A DNA stretch of 64,000 bases from Alisma plantago-aquatica. Lineage: Eukaryota > Streptophyta > Magnoliopsida > Alismatales > Alismataceae. Of the stretch, positions 1-13,400 are shown piece after piece. The notes under the pieces were generated by a model. That model did no database searches. It was not told where the DNA came from and worked only from the letters and a program-made list of their open reading frames with translations. A program made the position numbers and the translations under genes. How positions within the stretch are numbered: position 1 is the first letter of the stretch; every line of letters begins with the position of its first letter. The stretch lies in NCBI GenBank assembly GCA_963693085.1, contig OY856410.1, positions 885,051,335 through 885,115,334 of the forward strand, in the 5' to 3' direction.

Positions 1-2430
1 CATATTCTACTAGTAGCATATCATCAAATATTTGAGAAACCCCTAAATCCTACGTCTTAAGTCTCCCATGTCCTGCATCCTATGACCAAGGGACAAATCT
101 TTATATATACCCAACCAATCCCAAAGCTTTGACACACCTAGGGTGATTGTTCTCTGGTTCGGATTTCACCTCTGCATCTGAGTTCATTCACCACTGAGAA
201 GTTTGTTCTCCCTTTCTTCCTAGAGGCCCTTAGTCTAAGATCATGTTGCCATCGGTCAATAACTTTGGAGGTACATTTGTACACATCATTGCGCTCATTT
301 TGGTCCTCTTTCTTTTGTGAAACCATCACCAGATGGATTTTCCCCAATCTAGGTTGAGTTGCACTGCTCCACCCCGATGGCCATGGCATCATGGGAATGA
401 GCAGGAGAAGATGCCTGGTAAGTTATGTGTTTTTTGTCCACCCATTCATGATATTTCTGACTTCTCGCATGGGCATCTTCTTCTTTTTGGGAAAGTTGAT
501 TTATATAGTTACATAGATTAGTGAATATTAGTGTGACCCATATGCCCTATCATGTTAGACAATGTAAGGCTATTTTGGTCTTTTTCTATTTTTATACCAG
601 TAGTAAATCAGAGTTAGCAAAGTCTGAGTTTTAGGTAGGGGAGAGATTTGCTCAGGGCCAAGTGATAGGATGAGTTCTGAGATGAGAAGGTTTCTCACCA
701 GAATATGATCCTAATAATTAGATTCATAATTTAGACTATGCCTATAAGGCTCAATGTTAAGTTGAAACAATGAAATTATGTAATAGTTATATTTTATTTC
801 CACTGCCACAAACTATGTTCCTGTTATCATTCAGTTTAAAGAAAAATTGTGAACCCCAAATATTTCTGCACCCCAATTATTTGAATGGCTTTATTTCATA
901 TACGTGATTCATTGGAGTATTTTGCAATTCTTTCCTTTAACTTAAGTATGGAGCAGCCCCTCCTGGGTCCTATTCCTGACAACATTGATGGGATATAAAG
1001 TTGTAGTGAACAAAATTGGAGACATTGCTTTTGGGTGTAGGAAGGCCAATAATCACATATTGTGGTTCTGAACAAGAACGATGTGATAGAATGACTGTAG
1101 TGTCAAATTTATCTGCTTCTTTGTGGGAGGAATATATAGGCCAAGGTTGGGTGCAAAGCCTAACACAACACATCCAATGTTTAGAACCCTGTAAAGTAGC
1201 ATTAAGAACTTCCAGACATCAAAACAACCCAATTCCTTATGAATGTCAACTACTTGTATGGGTGAGTGCAAACGAACAACACAAATGTGATTTGAAAAAT
1301 TATTGATCCTCAAAGGTTTGCCTCGACAAGAATGAAGACTGAAAACGGACAAAAAACTTAAGGGAATATGAAGATGAAGACAATGTGTTGTCTTCACGGT
1401 GTGTCAAACAATGATCCCCTTCTTCCATTAATGCAAACAAATAGCAATAGCAGCACTGGTAGCTAACGAGTGCTAACTACAACAGTGATGATACTAGAAT
1501 AGAAGGATATGAGCTGGAATAGAAGGAGCACCTGAGAGGGAGCGGTATTTCATGGTGGGTAACCCCAATAGGTTGTGGTGTGATGACAACTATCGTTAGG
1601 GCATCATCATCCTTGCCATTCTCAATGTCTATGGGGAGAAGGTCTAGAATTGATTCAGGTAGTGAGAGTGTTGTCCCTAAGAAATAGATTAGGATCATGT
1701 CATCGATCTTGTCCATATAGGTCAGGGATCATGCTACCCATCATCAGATTGGGCATCACTTCACCCTACCCATCAAAGCAGATGATGGTTAGGGTCTAAG
1801 ATTTTACCTCTCAATGCTCCTTCTAAACATGATAAAAAACAAGTATATGTAGGGGTTGTTGTACCAAACATGGTCGAAAAGGATAGTGTGCCATAAACTG
1901 AGATCTAAGCTTATCTAAGTCATGAATTGGATTACCTGAGTCATCATAATTTGAGATATAATATTAGATAAGTTGTATTGGATTAATGTGTTAAAAAAGG
2001 AACTAAGTATCAAACTAAAATTAAAGGAAAGACACATTCAGTTTCTCTTACACACTAAAAGTTTCTTTCTGATATTGATATTTATTTATGAAATAAAGAA
2101 TAAGAAAATGAAAAAAGAATGTTTTTTATTCATTTTGATTGGATTAAAAAGACCTTGGGATTGCTAAAACATCAAATAAAAAGAAACAAAATGAAGTTGA
2201 TTTTTCTTTTGGATTTTGAATATGGTAAAGGGAAACATGGATTAGGTTTCACCGATCAAGCACACTTGTCAATCATCCAAACACTCCCTCATATTTCATA
2301 TACTTAACATATCATTCAATAAACAGTGATAATATATCCATTCTATTCTCTCTCAAGAATAGGAAAGATTTATTATTAAATGGATGTATGTTCTTGAGAT
2401 GGCGTACAAATAATAAAAAAGTTAAATTAT
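1..2430. other. No recognisable gene; AT-rich flank
   Basis: I see no recognisable protein family, RNA gene or paired repeat here. The open frames are all under 115 codons, overlap on both strands (for example around 1016-1397) and show no known motif. A TATA-like tract lies near 100-110 and a splice-donor-like GGTAAGT near 417, but nothing downstream confirms an exon. The stretch 1973-2430 is especially AT-rich and runs into the LTR that starts at about 2431. It could be old transposon debris or intergenic DNA. Confidence 0.4.
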
Positions 2431-5341
2431 ATCAAGGAGTTGGACCCGATAGGGGATATACTCCCTACTAATTCAAAAAAAAAACAGCCCATATATCATA
2501 TACCACTATAAATTTTTCACAAAGGAATGGTAATCGATTTATTGAAAAGTATGATTTGAGTAACCAAATGTAGTAGTGAAAACAAAATATCTAACTATTA
2601 AAGAAGTTGATATTGTCTAAAATCTTCACCATGTAGGGTGATACAAATGAAAAATAACTAAACAAAAGGATCAGTTGAGGATCATATAACCATCGGGAGA
2701 AAGTCCAACAAAATAGGCTGATCATTAGATCATAAGCAAGTAGCATGTTCCATATGGAATAAATTCTCAAAAGAGAGAGATTTTGTAGGCTAGTAGGTCA
2801 ACAGAGTGTGAAACTAGGTTTATTGCTCAAAGAGAATAATATTGGATGAAAACATAACTTGAATTTAGTGCTAAGTCAGAGATCAAGTCATAATCCTCCA
2901 ATAAAAAGTCAACTCATCCTACATATAATACTTGATCCATCAATTAGGTTTAATGACATATTTTGGTGAAATGTTGGAAATCCCAATCCATCAGTTAGAC
3001 CCTAAGCTAGTTCATGTTAAAGACTGATCATTGATTCTAGGGTGTCTTAATGATATTTGACTCAAAATCGCATCTTTATTAATCATGGTATTATTTTTAG
3101 TTACTAATAAGATCATAAGTGAAAGAAAAACCTTAAATTAACTCATGATATTAGTGCAAAAAGTGGGTACAAGGTTACTAATTATGGATTTGATCCAAGT
3201 CCCAATTTTTATACATTAAAATTTTTCTTCACATATTATTGATTGAATATGGATAATTAAACCCTAAAAATATTGTTTCAAAAACTTTTAGATCATGTGA
3301 TGAAAATTGAATCAAAAGATAGAGGATAATTTTCTGAATCCAGCGAGTATTTTTATGTAATGTTCAGATATCCCAGTAAAACGATATGATTTTTACAAGT
3401 TTATATTACTTACTGATTTAGTAATAAAATTGAATTTCAAAATACAAATTTTGCCAATATATTCGATATCAGAACCTTATTTTGTAATAGCGTATTATGG
3501 TCATACATACATCTGCGCAACATGCAATGATTCAAACCGAAAAACCCTTTGAAAAGATGATATTACACCCATGAGGAAAAGAACGAAAGAAGGACTGGCG
3601 AGGCCAAAAACGTAATATATTGGATGTCATCTACTAGCCAGACTCCTGATGCCATGGCCTCAAAGCAATGAGGTTGGTTCTCGGCTACAATTGGGTGGGT
3701 TTGATATGGGTGATGAAACTCTCATCCAATCACATGAAATCAAAGAATAAAAGTTGGGTTATCATACCTCAGGTGTAATTGAAATGAGTTGGGGTTAAGA
3801 AGGACAACAAATAGATGGTAGTTCTATCTGAATAGTAGGATTTCAATGGAGCTAGGAAAAATCTTCGATGAAATTGAATTGAGAGGAAGGTTGTGTGATG
3901 TCCAACGATGTTAGGGGTATAGGTATTTATAGGTGTGCTTTGGTTCTAGGGCTCCGGGAGTAGGAGATTCAAGAAGACATTTGGGCAGATTCAGGTGATC
4001 TGTGAATAAAGGAAACTATCATGGAAGTACAGGCTTGTTAGGTGCAAAATCCTCACATGGATTCAATGCATGAAAAATCATGAGGAAAGTTCAATAAATG
4101 AGTCAAGTACTCGTGTAAAACCAGGCATCACGCTTGTGGTTATAGTTCAAACACGAGACTTCTCCTACCTGAGGTAGGAGATAAGGTCTCCATCGTTAGA
4201 TCTGCATTGCACCATCCATGATTGCTGTGAAATCGACTAAGTTCTCTAAAATGTGTGACATGTTACATTTAATATCATTCCAATTTCGATTTAGACTAAA
4301 GTGACATGTAATTAATTTCTTTTCTTTTCAATCAAATTGAGTGAGCAAATAAAGTTTAAATAAAGTGAATATACACCTAGGCTATTTAAGATATATATAT
4401 CCCAATTTTGGAATTAGATTTCACTTTTGAAGAGATTATATATTTTATTAGTTATTTTAGATTATAACATACATTCTCTTTCATTTATGAATTTGAGGCA
4501 TCTAGAAACTCTCCAAAACTATGAAACATAGTCTACAAGAAAACCTAAACATGAGGAATATGATACTATAATTAATTTTCCCTTTTTGAGTTATTTAACA
4601 TGTTATTTAATATTTTGGGCTTAAATGTGCATTCCCTCTCGTAATCTACACTAGGATAGATTAATTTGTCCAAATAATATGAAAATTGACACATAAACTA
4701 ATTTTGGTATGTAGATTTCAAATTTGAGGTTTATTTCCAACATTGAACACTTTTAATAATTTATTTAATATTTTGTCTCTTATTCCTTTTTTATTTTGTA
4801 AATAGAATTAAGATATTTATTATTATGCAAATAATGTAAAACTTGGCAATCAAGCTAATTGGGATCCAACGAACACATTTGCACTGACATTTGTTTTTAT
4901 GAGTTATGGCACAATTATGAATTTTGACACGTTACCCTTGTATTTATCAAAATATTAAGTCAACACTTACTTAATTAAGTCATATTGATGTCACCTTGTT
5001 ACAAAAATGATTTGTATATATTTATTATGAACAAAAATTCTCCTTTTACACAATTAGCATCTTTAGTTTATTTATTCCACTCTAATTAAATTATATGACA
5101 ATATTAATATGAATTACCAGTTGCTACTCCAAAGAAAATTATTCATTTTTATTTAGTCATCATGTTAGTAAAGAAAATGTATGTTACATATTTCATGATT
5201 GTATTTACATGTTGGCACATAATTATATTATTATGTAAATGTGTGTTACTTTTTATCTTTGTTTGGGTCATTAATAAGAAACCAATCTTACAAGATTTTA
5301 ATCATGGAATAGGGTAAGATTCTAAGTTCTGGTTTGTTACA
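2431..5341 (-). repeat. 3' LTR of the gag-only gypsy element
   Basis: This repeat aligns along its length with 6842-10482. Shared landmarks are the GGACCCGATAGGGGAT block near its left end and the block ending in GTTACA at 5341. It is about 730 bp shorter because one internal segment is missing near 2698-2703. On the minus strand it begins TGTAACAAACC. Its left terminus reads AT where the partner has TG, so that edge is approximate. Confidence 0.8.
4161..4181. repeat. Short perfect hairpin in LTR U3
   Basis: A 9-bp stem TCTCCTACC with a 3-base loop pairs with GGTAGGAGA. The same hairpin with one loop-side change is kept at 9304-9324 in the other LTR. Both lie about 230-240 bp upstream of the putative TATA box on the minus strand, so a U3 regulatory site is possible. 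Confidence 0.5.
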
Positions 5342-5737
5342 AAACTCCACCCCTTCAAATGATTTCGTCCATGAAATCTAACATCCCAACATAATCAAAC
5401 ACCTATACTCAACCCCTTTAGAAGGTTTTACCCAATCAAACAATGATATAGGTTCAAAGAGTAAACTTTGCAAAACATATGTACTTCATGACTTTCATCT
5501 TCAAGGTACTATAAAAAATAGAAAACATATCTCTAAAGTCTAAGTAAGAGATTATGGGTTACCTTCAATATGATCTTCTTCATTAACTTATTGGTCATCC
5601 AAATAAAAGACCCTTACAACACGTCTCTCAAGAGGTATTCCTCCATTATAGTTGACATTATTTTGAGTAGGTTCTTGAGGTTGTTGTTGTTGAGTTGTTG
5701 CACATCCATCATAAAGTTGGGGACATCTTAATCAGAT

Positions 5738-6478
5738 TTAACCAGGGTCATTGCATTGATGAAATATAATTTGAGATATGAGTTGAGTTATATCATGATT
5801 TCCACTATGAGAACAATTCCCAGAAGGATGGTAACCATTACACTTAGCACACATGTCTCTCTTCATATCATCACCTGAGAACTTCCTCTTCTTGTCATGT
5901 TCCTTAGGTTGATATCCTAGATAAGACTCAATAGCTAAATTTTTATCAACCATTTTGTTGAAAAATCAGGGGAAGTTGTGGAACAAGAGCCGACCCACAT
6001 TGCATTTGAGTACTTGTAAGAATAGGTCAGCCCTACAATCCTCACTTAGTCCAGAAGCATAACATTCCAGAAGCATAAACTTTTGCACATATGGGGAAAT
6101 AGACTAGGAACCTAAGTTTTGACTGTAGAATTACACTTCCTTCTTCTTTCGAGGAGTAGTGCAGATATACTTCCCACGTAAAAGCATCAAAAATTGTTCT
6201 CAGGTCACAGTAGAGATGTCATGAGTCCTTGCTATACCATTCCACAAGATACATGTTGGTCCATTCAGCACATAAGAAGCAAACCGAGCCTTCTAATGTG
6301 GAGGACATGCCATACCATCAAAAGTCCACTCCATGACTAAAAGCCAATCATCATCCTTATCAACCATATTCAGTTCTCCTTCACCCTTAAAGTAAGGGGG
6401 TTGCATCTTTATGAAGTTGGTTAACAAGTACTCCTTGGGCTTTTTAGACACAGGAGGATTTTTCATCTTTCCTACCAT
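5738..6478 (-). pseudogene. Degenerate gypsy gag
   Basis: Minus-strand pieces at 6293-6478 and 5738-5953 carry gypsy Gag features in the expected order. The first piece has the capsid-start pattern (PPYFKGEGE, then DWLLVMEWTFDGM). A stop-broken stretch with typical capsid spacing follows, and the second piece ends in a zinc knuckle CAKCNGYHPSGNC. Several in-frame stops and frameshifts separate the pieces, so no full Gag can be made. In an intact element Gag forms the particle that packages the RNA. No pol follows in the remaining 400 bp before the 3' LTR. Confidence 0.7.
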
Positions 6479-6824
6479 AGTTTTGGTAAGGAACTATCAT
6501 AACAAAGCTAACTCTTATTTGGGAGAGATGACTACACCATCATTAGCAGAAACAGAGGTTGGGGTATCCTGGCCCATTGATGACTGACTTCCATTTGGAA
6601 GGGTAACTTGAGTCATCATAGGGGTAAAGGGAGGGTTCATCCACGACATCCCGTACCTAGGTTTTTGTAGTATCTCATAGATATCTAGGTTATCAATGGA
6701 TGAGGTTTCTCCTACATACGGGCTTCCCTGAACAAGGCAAGGGTACTAGTTATAAGCAACCTATGATAAAGGTAAACATCCGAAGGGAGACAAGATTGAA
6801 ATAGTTAGATAACCGATAGCCGCT

Positions 6825-6837
6825 GACTCTGATGCCA
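6825..6837 (-). other. Primer-binding site (initiator Met tRNA type)
   Basis: On the minus strand the sequence reads TGGCATCAGAGTC four bases after the 5' LTR end. It is a slightly mutated form of the TGGTATCAGAGC site complementary to plant initiator methionine tRNA. It fixes the polarity of the element. Confidence 0.75.
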
Positions 6838-9067
6838 TACTTGTAATGAGTGGGACCCGATAGGGGATCCACTCCCTACTATCTCAAATAAAAAGAAAAC
6901 AGCCCATATATCAAATACCACTATAACGTTTTTTTCCAAGGGATGGTTACCAATTAATTCAATAGTATGATTCAAATAACCAAATGTAGCAACCAAAACA
7001 AAATATTTAACTATTACATTTATTGATATTGTCTCAAATCTTAACCATGTAAGGTGATATATATGAAAAATAACTAAACTAAAGGATCATCTGAGGATCA
7101 TCTAACCACCTAGAGAAATTCTCCCAAAAGGTTGTGCTAAACTTGATGTAATCCTGGTCCAACTTAGTTATCTTCTCCTTGACCTACACCTGGGGTTGGA
7201 AGCATACCCTAGCAAGAGGAGAATAGTAGATAAATCAGTAAAACACTGGTGTGTGCATACTAATAGAGTATTGAGAAACATTATGAAATAAAGAATGTCA
7301 AATAATCAAGGATTCCCAAAATGAAAGGAAAGCACTACCAACTGGGCATAAAAGAAATTGAATTTCCATAAGATGCTAAACAAGGTGAATACTTGCCATA
7401 GTTAGAATAAAAAATTTGTGCCTCAAAAGCACACATAAAACTTGGGCACAAAAACCATCATAATAATATTAACTTGCATGCATATGAGATAAGCATAGCA
7501 CTAGAACAATATAAATAACAATGGAAGCCAAGGCTCACAACCTTAAAACTAGATAGAGTATGGCACACAACCATCTCCCAATATATATATAAAAGTGGGC
7601 ACAAAACTTGGATATGGGGCACACAACCTCCATCCAAAAATTATAACATGGGCATAGAAAATGAAAACTAATGTAATCACAATATTGTAGGGCTACTGAA
7701 TCACATAATCATGCATAATGTGGATGCAAGTAAAAGTTTAGTCTTTTACAGAATAAGTAAAGTTTCCAACACAAAAATAGACAAAACAAACATCAACCAT
7801 ATAAGTGGGAAAAATTAGTGTTTCATCAAAAATAGAAGTACAAGTTACAGTCAAAAGAAATTACAAAAAATTAGGTTGATCATTGGATCATACTCAAGTA
7901 GAATGTTTCACATGGAATAAATTCTCAAAAGAGAGAGATTGCATAGGCTAGTATGTCAATAGAGTGAGAAACTAGGTTCATTGCTCAAAGAGAATAATAT
8001 TGTATCAAAACATACCTTGACTTGAGTGCTAAGTCAGAGATCAAGTCCCAATCCTCCAAGTATAAAGTCAACTCAACCTACATACAATATTTTATCCATC
8101 AATTAGGGTCTAATGACATGTTTTGGTGTAACGCTAGAAATCCAAATCCATCGGTAAAACCCTAGGCCAGCTCATGTTAAAGACCTAACTTGATTTTAGG
8201 GTTTCTTAATGATATTTGACTCAAAATCACATATTTAATAATCATGATATTATTTAACTAATAAGATCATAAGCAAAAGAAAAATTCTAAATTAATTCAC
8301 AACTTTAGTGTACAAAGTAGGTACAAGGTTACTGATTATGGATTTTATCCAAGATCCAATTTTTCAATTCAAATCTTTCTTCAATTATTATTAAGTGAAT
8401 ATTTATTATTAAACCCTAAAAGTAATGTCTTTAAAATTTTGAAATCAGTTGATCAAACGTAGTTCATAAGATAGAGGCTGATTTTCTTAATACAACGAGT
8501 ATTTTTGTGTAATTTTTGGAGATCTCGGTAAAAAGATATAATTTTTACAAGTTTATATTACTTACTGATTTATTAATGAAATTGAATCTCAAAATACCAA
8601 TGTCACCCATAGACCATATATCAGAACCTTAGTTTGTAATAGGGAATTTTGGTCATATTTACATCTGCACAACATGCAACGATTCAAATCAAAAAACCCT
8701 TTGAAAAGGCGATATTACTCTCATGAGGAAAAGAATGAGTGAAGGACTAGAAAGGGAAAAAATATAAATATACCAGTCATCATCTACTAGCTAGACTCTC
8801 GACTCCATGTCCACGAAGTAGCAAGGTTTGTTCTCAGTCGGAATTGGGGGGTTTCAATAGAGGTGACGAAACATTCATCTGATTGCATGAAATCAAAGAA
8901 CAAAAGTTGGACAATCATACCTAAGGTGTGATCAAAATGAGGAGGGGTAAAGAAGGAGCAAAGACAGCTGGAGGTGCTCTCTGAACTAAATGCTTACAAT
9001 GACGCCAGGTGCCAAAATGGATGTTAGAGGAAGGTTGTGTGATCTCCAATGATATTAGGGGTATAGG

Positions 9068-9076
9068 TATTTATAT
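9068..9076 (-). promoter_or_regulatory. Putative LTR TATA box
   Basis: The minus strand reads ATATAAATA here, inside the 5' LTR. The matching position in the 3' LTR (3924-3932) reads CTATAAATA. Conservation between the LTRs and the correct polarity support a promoter role, but it is inferred from sequence only. Confidence 0.45.
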
Positions 9077-9303
9077 GTGTACTTTAGTTCTAGGGCTCGG
9101 GGAGTAGGAGCTTAGAGAAGCCATGTAGGTAGATTTGGGTGATCTGCGAATAAAGAAAACTAGGGCGTGAGTAAAGGCTTGTTATGTGTGAAATCCTCTC
9201 ATGGATACAATCCATGAAAAATCACGAGGAAACAAGAGAAATGGGTGAGGTACTCACAAAAAACCTGGCCTCGCGGCCGTGGTTAATGTTCACACTCGGG
9301 ACT

Positions 9304-9324
9304 TCTCCTACTTGAGGTAGGAGA
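9304..9324. repeat. Hairpin, 5' LTR copy
   Basis: This is the counterpart of the hairpin at 4161-4181 and is nearly identical (TCTCCTA, loop, TAGGAGA). Its survival in both LTRs, while the surroundings differ at many positions, is mildly suggestive of function. Confidence 0.45.
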
Positions 9325-10482
9325 TAAGGTATATGTATCATATTGTCCATGATTGGTGTAAAATTGACTAAGTTCCCTAAAATGCATGATGTGTTACATT
9401 TAATATAATTCCAATTCTGATTTGGACTAAAGTGAAAAGTAATCAATTTCTTTTTCATTTCCAATCCAATTCGATGAGCAAACAAAGTCCAAATAAAGTG
9501 AAATTGTATACCTAGGCTATTTAAGACATTGAGATCCCAATTTTGGAATTAGATTTCACTTTTTAAGGGATGTCATATATTTTTAATTATTTTAGATTAT
9601 AACATACGTTCTCTTTCTTTTATGAATTTGTGGCATCTAGAAACTCTTCAAAAATATGAAACTTAGCCTACAAGCAAATCTAAGCATCAGGAACATGACA
9701 CTACAACTAATTTTCCCTTTTAGAGTTCTTTAACATGTTACTTAATATTTTGGGATTAAAAGTACATTCTCTCTCCTAATCTACACTAGGATAGATTACT
9801 TTGTTCTCAGATGAAAATCACAGATAAACTAATTTTGGTATGTAGACTTTGAATTTGAGGTTAATTTCCAACATTGAAGACTTTTTGTAATTTATTTAAT
9901 ATTTTGTCTCTTATTTCTATTTTCTTTTCCAAATAGAATTAATATATTTATTATTATGAAAATGATGTAAAAATTGGTAAACAAGCTAATTGGGACCCAA
10001 AGAACACATTTGCACTATTGAACTTTTATTTTGAGATTTATTTTTATGAGTTATGTCACCATTAGGAATTTTGACAGATTACCCTTGTATTTATCAAAAC
10101 ATTAAGTCAACACTTAATTAAGCCCTATTGATGCCCCCTTGTTACAAAATGAGTTGTATATATTTATTGAAAGAAAATTCACCTTTTACACAATTAACAT
10201 CTTTATTTTATTTATTCCAATTTACTTAAATTATATGACAATATTCATATGAAATTACCAGTTACTACTGCAAAGAAAATTATTCATTTTTATTTAGCCA
10301 TCTTTTAGTAAAGAATGTTTATGTAACACATTTCATGATTTTATTTATATGTTGATAGATAATTAAATTATTATGTAAATGTGTGTTAACTTTTATCACA
10401 GTTTGGGTCATAACTAAGAAACCAATATTACTAGATTTCTAATCGTGGAATAGGGTAAGATTCTAAGTTTTAGTTCATTACA

Positions 10483-13400
10483 CAATTCAAGTTTAATGGT
10501 CTAGCCACTCAATCCAGAGAGGAGCATTGTTGGATTGCAACTTGCCATGGCCATATGAAATAAATCAAAAAAAGTATAATGATAGGAAAAGGGAGGATAT
10601 ATCAAATGTAAGGTAGATATTCTCAGATATACCCAAATTCTAGCTTGGATTTCATTTTTCTAACACTTTGATCGATCTTCTCATGCTCGAAGGGAACCTT
10701 GATAGCTTCATATGTTGGTTTAACATTGTCCACATGGGAGAAATGGTCCCTTCATCAATTTACCCTCTAAGCTTTGAAAATATCACCAGTCAATGACTTC
10801 ATCAATGCAAGCCCATCGATCAATACACCTTGGGGTCTACATCCATCAACATTCTCATCAATCTACATTTACATTGAATAATGGAAACACTATAGCACCA
10901 TCAGTCTATCATGTCATCAGTTTACATTTGATGAATTGTCAATTGATGGAAATCTTGCTAAACACACTCCAATGATTGATGGAAACCCTTGCGTTCTTGA
11001 AATATCAACCAATGTAAATTCTTCTTAACACACTCCATCAACCAATGAAACCCCCACTCACAACCAATTAAAGTTTTATTCACTAGTTGATGAGATTTCT
11101 GACTCTCTCCATAAATGAGAAGCCATTAATTCTCAACTAATGGAACATTTTCCCTTCTAGTGATAAAAATTGAACATTTACTATCTAATGATTTTTATGG
11201 TTGAGTTCACTGATCGATGGACCTCGTGAACCAATGGGATATTTTAACATCATAAGGCCTTTCATCTTCCATGTGTAGTCACCCCATTGCATTCATGGCG
11301 GCTGACAAATTCATATATAGATGGATGGGAGAGTTCCAAACCCTAGCAGCCATCTATATATACAAGACATGGCCTCCAAAGAAAAGGAACCCATCTAACG
11401 CCGACAAAATTCTACAATCCATATTCATCATCCATTCCTAACCCCCACTAATGGAGTACAACATCAATAAAAAAAATCTCCACCACAATCCACATGTTCT
11501 TCCTACATAGCAACATATCTCAAAAAGAAGAAGAGAACCATCGATCCTAAGTCTGCCCACTCGATAAACTTCAAGGGGTATCTTGTTGTCACACTGATCA
11601 TTATTATCTCTAGACATGACGACAAGCAACTGCACACCATGACTACTTCTCTATGTTCTATTATGATAATGGTTTTCTTCCTTCATTCTCCTGTTAATTT
11701 TGTTACTATTACATGAGTGAGTATTCCCCTTGATAGGGTGTAGTGAGTAGCCTCTCTACCTATAGTTGTTCTCTTTATCACATCTACTTTGGTATCTACC
11801 ATGCTACATCATGCAGAATATGTTTTATGGTTGGAAATTTTGTTTGAGAAACTATTCATGTTTATCAAATCTTGGATAAAGAGAAATTCAAACCTAAGAT
11901 GTAGGATATTGTTTTTTCCTTGTTAAACCCTTGATGGGAACTTCAGATAGGTGTTTTATTAGGAGATAGGTAAATGCTCTCTAGGTGATGTGAGGGCAAG
12001 ATTAGATTGATATATGTCCCATTTTAATCCTAGTACTAGAAGGGGGGTTTATCTGGCCTCAACATATGTATTTTCAAGTTATTTGTGATACATTTATAGA
12101 TGAGCAATAGTAAATGTGGTGCAACCCATCCACCATGGTGTTTTGATCTGTTCATAATTGAAGCCTAAATACAACCTTTTTGTTATTTGCAAACTATGTT
12201 TAATCAAACAAAATCTAACCTTAGTTTTAAGTGCTAGTTATGGTTTGGTTACATTGATTAGATAATGCTTAAATATGGTGTTCATTCAATTTGATGGTAA
12301 ATATAGTGTGGTAAGTCCATATTTTGGTGGGTGGGATTGGCAGACACGTGGTTTAGTAAAACCTTGAGATTTTAGTCCTACGGAATATGCATGTGCAAAA
12401 AATGTGCATCAACTTTGTAGGTGATCCTCTATTGGGTTCACTAGCATCCTGATAGCTCAATCAAGGTACTTGATTAATGTTTCCTAGTCTTTGGACATAG
12501 AGTGGAAACATCTCCACTTGTGCCCAAAAATTTAAGATGCATATGGATTGAGTCCTAGTGGGTATATTTTTAGGCTCTCTGGGTAAAGAGAGGTGACATT
12601 GAAGTGTTTCCATTGGGTCAAGTGGGAGTGGGTCCACTTCCTTTTGATTATTAATGGATGTGATGAGTTCCTAGCTTCGATAGCAAGGTCTCAATAGGGT
12701 GGGTCTCAATATTGATGTCTTGCTCTACCTAGGGTGCCTATTGAGAAGAGATTTGTGTGTGATTTTTAAAGATATCTATAAAGTTTTGATCTCAATTGGC
12801 TTTGTCTAAATAGGTAAAATATTAAGGTCTTGATAAGGATGATATTGAGGATGAAGATTGATAGATGACGTGTCAAAGTCTATCTTGTTGATCTTTAATA
12901 GTCATTCTGGATGGGTGTCTTGGTGAACTCGATAGATGGATTGTTGAGGCTTGTTCTCAATATCCAGACTATCTAAGCATGTTCAAAAGGTATCTAACTC
13001 ATCATATGCCTTTGACAGTTATGCTTGATATGTGCTTGCTTCAGTACCTACTTTTGATATGTGGATTGCTCTATATTCTGCCTTGATAGTTGCCTATTGA
13101 GGTCCATTTTCCTTAGCTCCAAAAATGTTGAATCCCCTAAAATTCAAATGTTAAATAATAGAAGGGGTGATTCACATAATTGCTATAAATGGATAGACAT
13201 ATGGGTATTTTGAGCATAAATCATAACGAAATTTAGGGTAAAAGAAGTAAAACAAACCATGAAGTTGGATGTTATCACCCCACCCCCCAAACTTAGCATC
13301 TATGTTGTCCTCAAGATGATACTAAAACCAAAATATAGAGGCCAAGAAGATGAGAATTATATCAAGTTAGAGACAAGAATGAAGAATGATAATACAATAT

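Larger units (their letters stand above)
2431..10482 (-). mobile_element. Non-autonomous gypsy-like element with giant LTRs, gag only
   Basis: Two long direct repeats (2431-5341 and 6842-10482) bound a 1.5-kb internal region. On the minus strand a primer-binding site follows the 5' LTR and a purine-rich tract precedes the 3' LTR (rc of about 5342-5360). The LTRs begin TGTAA on the minus strand, as in many plant gypsy elements. The only coding trace inside is a degenerate minus-strand gag; there is no protease, reverse transcriptase or integrase. This matches the LARD style of organisation, in which the element depends on a partner for enzymes. No clean target-site duplication is visible: CAATT follows the right end and AAATT lies near the left end. 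The 3' LTR terminus has lost its canonical TG. Confidence 0.8.
6842..10482 (-). repeat. 5' LTR of the gag-only gypsy element
   Basis: This is the longer copy of the repeat (3641 bp), running on the plus strand from TGTAATGAGTGGGACCC to ATTACA. It is the 5' LTR because the primer-binding site lies just outside its left edge when the element is read on the minus strand. It contains about 742 bp (7119-7860) absent from the other LTR, flanked by AGAAA at 7114-7118 and 7856-7860. This suggests a deletion between short direct repeats in the 3' copy. Confidence 0.8.

Noticed and set aside
333..521. Possible first exon with TATA near 100, ATG at 333 and GGTAAGT near 417
   Set aside because: No downstream exon, acceptor or protein similarity could be seen; such motifs are common by chance.
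1016..1397. Overlapping plus- and minus-strand ORFs as a possible host gene
   Set aside because: No recognisable motif, short length, and both strands open over the same region. I cannot support a gene.
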